The notes under the pieces: generated by a model | What the model was told of the DNA's origin: nothing | Databases searched by the model: none | The model's input: only the letters and a program-made list of their open reading frames with translations | Part shown: one piece after another, positions 60,784 through 64,000 of the stretch | How positions within the stretch are numbered: the stretch's first letter is position 1 | Layout of the letters: each line of letters starts with the position of its first letter | From: Polyangium jinanense | GTDB taxonomy: Bacteria; Myxococcota; Polyangia; Polyangiales; Polyangiaceae | Reading direction: 5' to 3' | Length of the DNA stretch: 64,000 nt | Assembly (NCBI RefSeq): GCF_028435365.1 | Contig: NZ_JAGTJJ010000002.1 | Coordinates: forward strand, 620,001 to 684,000 | Program-made: the position numbers and the translations under genes

Positions 60784-61958
60784 CAAACGCTACCCTCCGC
60801 ACGGACGTCCACGAGCGTTCCACCCAGCCCGACGAGAGCCTTCCCCCTCTTTCCACCCGCTCCCCCGTGCGCTCCACGCCTCTTCGCTGCGGCGAGCGTG
60901 CGCCGGGCACGCCTTGGATCATCCTTCGCCCCCTCGGCAAGGGCGGCGTCGGCGAGGTCTTCGAGGTCGAACACGCCCTGCTCGGGCGCCGCGCCGCGCT
61001 GAAAGCGCTCCTCCCCGCCAATGCCGAGCGCCACGGACTCGCAGAGCGTATCGCCGACGAGGGACGGATCCTCGCCCGCGTGCGTCATGACAACCTCGTC
61101 GAGGTCCTCGACCTCGGATTGCTCACGGACGACGGCCGCCCCTACCTCGTCCTCGAGCTCCTCGAAGGGCGTGACCTCCGGGCCGAGCTCGCTCGTATCG
61201 GCGTCCTTTCCGTGCCGACGACCCTCACCATTGCATCGCAGGTCCTCCGCGGCCTCGGCGCGCTTCACCGCGCGGGCTTCGTGCATCGTGACATCAAGCT
61301 CGAAAACCTTTTCCTTTGCGATGACGGTCGCGCCAAGATCCTCGACCTCGGCGCCGCCGAGCCCGCCTCGGGCTGCGAAGGCCCGGGCGCGCGGGGCGCC
61401 TCGCTCGGGACGCCGCGCACCATGGCGCCCGAGCAATTCGAGGGAAAACCCGTCGACGGGCGCACCGATTTGTATGCCCTCGGCCTCGTCCTGTACGAGC
61501 TCGTCGCCGGCCGTGGCCCTTTCGACGACATCAAAGACCTCGATGCCCTCCGTTTTGCCCACCTCGATCGGATCCCCGCGCCCCCGTCGTGGTTCGCGCC
61601 GCAGCCCATTCCCGCGGCCCTCGACGCGTGGATCCTCCGCGCCCTCGAAAAAGACCCGGACGACCGCTTCGCCTCGGCCGAAGCCATGGCCGCCGAGATC
61701 CCCGCGCTCGTCGCCCCTCTTTACGCCCCCACCACGCGAGCCGCCGAGATCACCACGCCGTCCGCTTTCTCCGCGGACGTTTCTCGCCCGCCTTCCCGGA
61801 GCGGCGTCACGCCGCTGTCGGAAGGCACGCGCCGCATGGTGGTCTCTGTCCTTGCCATCGTCTCGCTTGCCGCGGGTCTCGCCCTAGGCAGGCTCCTCGG
61901 GCCCCACACTTCGTTCGGCGGCGTCGTGAACGATCCGATCCCTTCGCGATCGGTGTAA
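60780..61958 (+). CDS. Ser/Thr protein kinase with C-terminal membrane helix, 392 aa
   Basis: After a ~45-residue N-terminal tail, the kinase domain reads RPLGKGGVGEVFEVE, AALKALLP (Lys), FVHRDIKLENLFL (Asp), KILDLGAAEPA (DLG in place of DFG), GTPRTMAPEQFEGK and DLYALGLVLYEL. The C-terminal region has one membrane helix (~MVVSVLAIVSLAAGLALGRLL), so the tail would lie outside the membrane. DLG variants are usually active. It is translated from GTG overlapping the first kinase's stop. Confidence 0.92.
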   Translation: MTNATLRTDVHERSTQPDESLPPLSTRSPVRSTPLRCGERAPGTPWIILRPLGKGGVGEVFEVEHALLGRRAALKALLPANAERHGLAERIADEGRILARVRHDNLVEVLDLGLLTDDGRPYLVLELLEGRDLRAELARIGVLSVPTTLTIASQVLRGLGALHRAGFVHRDIKLENLFLCDDGRAKILDLGAAEPASGCEGPGARGASLGTPRTMAPEQFEGKPVDGRTDLYALGLVLYELVAGRGPFDDIKDLDALRFAHLDRIPAPPSWFAPQPIPAALDAWILRALEKDPDDRFASAEAMAAEIPALVAPLYAPTTRAAEITTPSAFSADVSRPPSRSGVTPLSEGTRRMVVSVLAIVSLAAGLALGRLLGPHTSFGGVVNDPIPSRSV

Positions 61959-62018
61959 GGTCTTCGTGCACGCCTCCGTTTCCACCGGCGAACGGCGCGA
62001 GCCGTGGGGAGAACGACG

Positions 62019-63002
62019 ATGGACCTCATCCGACGTGGGTTTTTGGCTGTTTCGTTAGCGACGCTGTTTTCCTCCGCCGTCGGCTGCGGCGGGAGCACCT
62101 ACACGGGCGGTGGCTCGGCGGCGCCGAGTGAGGCGAGGGCTGTCGAGTCGTCCACCCCGGCCGGCACGGCCTCCGCCGGTCAGTTTGGCAGCGATTCAGC
62201 CGCCTTCCCCGCCGCGGACGAGGCTGCGCCCGCCGCGCCTCCGCCGCCCCCGGCCGCCGTGCAAGGGACCGCCTCCCAGCGCCCCGGCGCGTTCGAGGCC
62301 GAGGCCAAGCGCGCCGAGGTCATGCAGCCCGAGCCGCCGCAGAACCGCCCCGGCCTCGGCACCGAGTGGGGCGAGACGCGCTCGTCGTCGATCACGACCG
62401 TGGCGTTCCAGCGCGCCGAACCCACGAGCCCGTTCTCGATGGCGAGCCTTTTCTACAACGACGAGGAGGGCGCGCGCGCCATGGCGAACGCCGTCGGCTT
62501 CCGTCGCACCTCGGGCGGCGTCACCCCCGTCGCGGGCGGCGCGCTGCTCGTCGGCCTGCGTGACGAGAACGGCGCGTTCCTCAACGGGTTTGTCGCGAGC
62601 GACAAGAACTACATCGTCGGCGAGGCGGGCCGCCGCTACACGATCGTCATTCGTAACCGCACGCCGAACCGCATCGAGTGTGTCGTCTCCGTCGACGGTC
62701 TCGACGTCATCGACGGCCGCGCCGCGGGCTTCTCGAAGCGCGGCTACCTCGTGCAGCCGCACGGCGAGCTCGAGATCGACGGCTTCCGCCAGAGCGTCGA
62801 CGCTGTCGCCGCCTTCCGCTTCGGCTCCGTGCGCGGCTCGTACGCGGCCAAAAAGTCCGGCGGCGATTCGCGCAACGTTGGCGTCATCGGCTTCGCCTTC
62901 TTCCACGAGCGCGGCACGAACCCGTTCCCCTGGACGAACGACGAAGTGAACAAGCGCCACGACGCCAATCCGTTCCCCGGCCAGTTCGCGACGCCTCCGT
63001 GA
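62019..63002 (+). CDS. Predicted lipoprotein, 327 aa
   Basis: ATG 62019 has GGGGAG upstream. The signal VSLATLFSSAVGCGG has a lipobox Cys, then a Ser/Ala/Pro-rich tether (~residues 25-95). The remaining part has a defined domain with VRDENGAFLNGFVASDKNY and TIVIRNRTPNRIECVVSVDG, a pattern seen in unknown beta-sandwich proteins, and ends KRHDANPFPGQFATPP. I do not recognise the family. It lies between the kinase pair and the helicase gene. Confidence 0.7.
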   Translation: MDLIRRGFLAVSLATLFSSAVGCGGSTYTGGGSAAPSEARAVESSTPAGTASAGQFGSDSAAFPAADEAAPAAPPPPPAAVQGTASQRPGAFEAEAKRAEVMQPEPPQNRPGLGTEWGETRSSSITTVAFQRAEPTSPFSMASLFYNDEEGARAMANAVGFRRTSGGVTPVAGGALLVGLRDENGAFLNGFVASDKNYIVGEAGRRYTIVIRNRTPNRIECVVSVDGLDVIDGRAAGFSKRGYLVQPHGELEIDGFRQSVDAVAAFRFGSVRGSYAAKKSGGDSRNVGVIGFAFFHERGTNPFPWTNDEVNKRHDANPFPGQFATPP

Positions 63003-63094
63003 TCCCATCCTGGAATCCGCCCTGATCCTGGGCCCCGACGCACCGCGAAATTTTCCGACTACCCAACCCGCCGCGGCCGCGCTACCCCCCGGCC

Positions 63095-64000
63095 GTGGCG
63101 ATCGATCTCAACCCCTCTCAGAAGCAGGCGGTCGAGCACGATCTCGGGCCGATGCTCGTGCTCGCCGGGGCAGGCTCGGGCAAGACGCGCGTCGTCACCG
63201 AGCGAATCGGCAGGCTGCTCGGCAAGGGCGTCTCCGCGACCAGCATCCTCGCGATGACCTTCACCAACAAGGCCGCCGCCGAGATGCACGAGCGCGTCGC
63301 GAAGCTCGTCGGCCCGAAGGTCGCGAAGGACCTCAAGGTCTGCACCTTCCATCGCTTCGGCCTCGACACGCTCGGCCAGGAGACCCGTGCGCTCGGCTTC
63401 CGCGGCTCGAAGTTCGCCATCCTCGACCAGGCGGACCAGACGAGCGCGATCCGCGAGATCCTGCGCGAGCTCCGCACCACGAAGAACTACGACATCGGCG
63501 CGATCCTGGCGCGGATCTCCGCCGCGAAGAACGACTTCATCACGCCCGAGGAGTGGCTCGAGAAGCAACGCAAGAGCCGCGGCGTGGACGAGTACGACGA
63601 GATCAGCATGCTCGTCTACCCGAAGTACCTCGCGGCGCTGCGCACCTTCCAGGCGTTCGACTTCGACGATCTCATCTGCGAGCTCGTCCGCCTCTGGAGA
63701 AAACGCACCGACGTGCTCCAGAAGTACCAGATGCGCTACCGGTACCTCATCGTCGACGAGTACCAGGACACGAACCACGCGCAGCTCGAGCTTGTGCTGC
63801 AGCTCGCGGGCGCGCACCGGAACGTGGTCGTCGTCGGCGACGACGATCAGTCGATCTACGCGTGGCGCGGCGCCGACGTGAAGAACATCCTCTCGTTCGA
63901 GGACCATTTCCCGGGCGCGAAGGTCGTCAAGCTCGAGCACAACTATCGCTCGAAGAAGCCGATCCTCGACGTGGCGAACGCGATCCTCGCGAAGCAGTCG
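63095..64000 (+). CDS. UvrD/PcrA/Rep-family DNA helicase, N-terminal part
   Basis: A superfamily 1A helicase starts at GTG 63095 and continues past the window end (302 codons visible). Motifs: Q-motif LNPSQKQAVEHDLGPMLVLAG, Walker A AGAGSGKTR, motif Ia ILAMTFTNKAAAEM, Ib TFHRFGLDTLG, motif II IVDEYQDTNHAQ, motif III VVVGDDDQSIYAWRGA and motif IV LEHNYRSK. The type (UvrD, PcrA or Rep) cannot be resolved without the C-terminal half. It would unwind DNA in repair or replication restart. Confidence 0.93.
   Translation, partial: MAIDLNPSQKQAVEHDLGPMLVLAGAGSGKTRVVTERIGRLLGKGVSATSILAMTFTNKAAAEMHERVAKLVGPKVAKDLKVCTFHRFGLDTLGQETRALGFRGSKFAILDQADQTSAIREILRELRTTKNYDIGAILARISAAKNDFITPEEWLEKQRKSRGVDEYDEISMLVYPKYLAALRTFQAFDFDDLICELVRLWRKRTDVLQKYQMRYRYLIVDEYQDTNHAQLELVLQLAGAHRNVVVVGDDDQSIYAWRGADVKNILSFEDHFPGAKVVKLEHNYRSKKPILDVANAILAKQS

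Overview
The window is high-GC chromosomal DNA from a myxobacterium, most likely the order Polyangiales (Sorangium/Polyangium type). The signs are very strong G/C at third codon positions with long spurious open frames on the opposite strand, many secreted lipoproteins with cysteine-rich or beta-propeller-like repeats, tandem Ser/Thr protein kinases, an FHA-GAF-adenylate cyclase, CPBP proteases, STAS proteins and an orphan ECF sigma factor. No rRNA, tRNA or CRISPR array was seen. Both ends cut genes: a NamZ-like (DUF1343) protein at the left and a UvrD/PcrA helicase at the right.

Layout. 1-5.8 kb: NamZ-like tail, a hypothetical gene, a GNAT acetyltransferase, an acyl-CoA dehydrogenase and a 7TM-HD protein. 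5.7-9.1 kb: a compact cyclic-di-AMP locus, with the divergent PgpH-like phosphodiesterase next to folP-cdaA-cdaR. 9.1-20 kb: a BMP-type binding protein, glycerol kinase, FHA-GAF-cyclase, accA, a Gfo/Idh/MocA oxidoreductase, a metallophosphoesterase, DUF971 and engB. 20-25.6 kb: an ECF sigma factor, a PAS-STAS protein and a 1279-residue NuoL-NuoM-like fusion that appears to lack the canonical proton-channel residues. 25.6-27.9 kb: an hsdM plus a single-TRD hsdS with no hsdR in the window. 

29.2-32.4 kb is a visibly A+T-richer, tightly coupled four-gene operon that looks acquired: a HigB-like toxin, a HigA-ImmA/IrrE fused antitoxin-metallopeptidase, an Nmad2-like (modified-nucleic-acid associated) protein, and an unrecognised protein built of two copies of a zinc-ribbon module. 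This is the best candidate for an undescribed defence or stress system. It is followed by a patch of decayed sequence, a 51-residue small gene, 42-bp tandem repeats and hypothetical genes.

34-48.6 kb is rich in secreted or lipoprotein genes: a Uma2 nuclease-like protein, a TPR/SMI1-like protein, two tandem delta-60-repeat lipoproteins each preceded by a hairpin that buries the Shine-Dalgarno sequence, a GH35-like glycosidase, a REP/MITE-like element, a VWA lipoprotein and a Dickkopf-like Cys-rich lipoprotein. 48.6-64 kb: an AI-2E-type permease, an M23 peptidase, MgtC, a five-gene overlapping minus-strand operon (CPBP protease, HAD phosphatase, two STAS-like proteins, an epimerase), an extensin-like protein, an enoyl-CoA hydratase, a frameshifted YhdH/AcuI reductase with its divergent HxlR regulator, a kinase pair, a lipoprotein and the helicase.

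All calls rest on reading motifs and gene order by eye. No database search was run, and family names are given only as strongly as the visible motifs allow.
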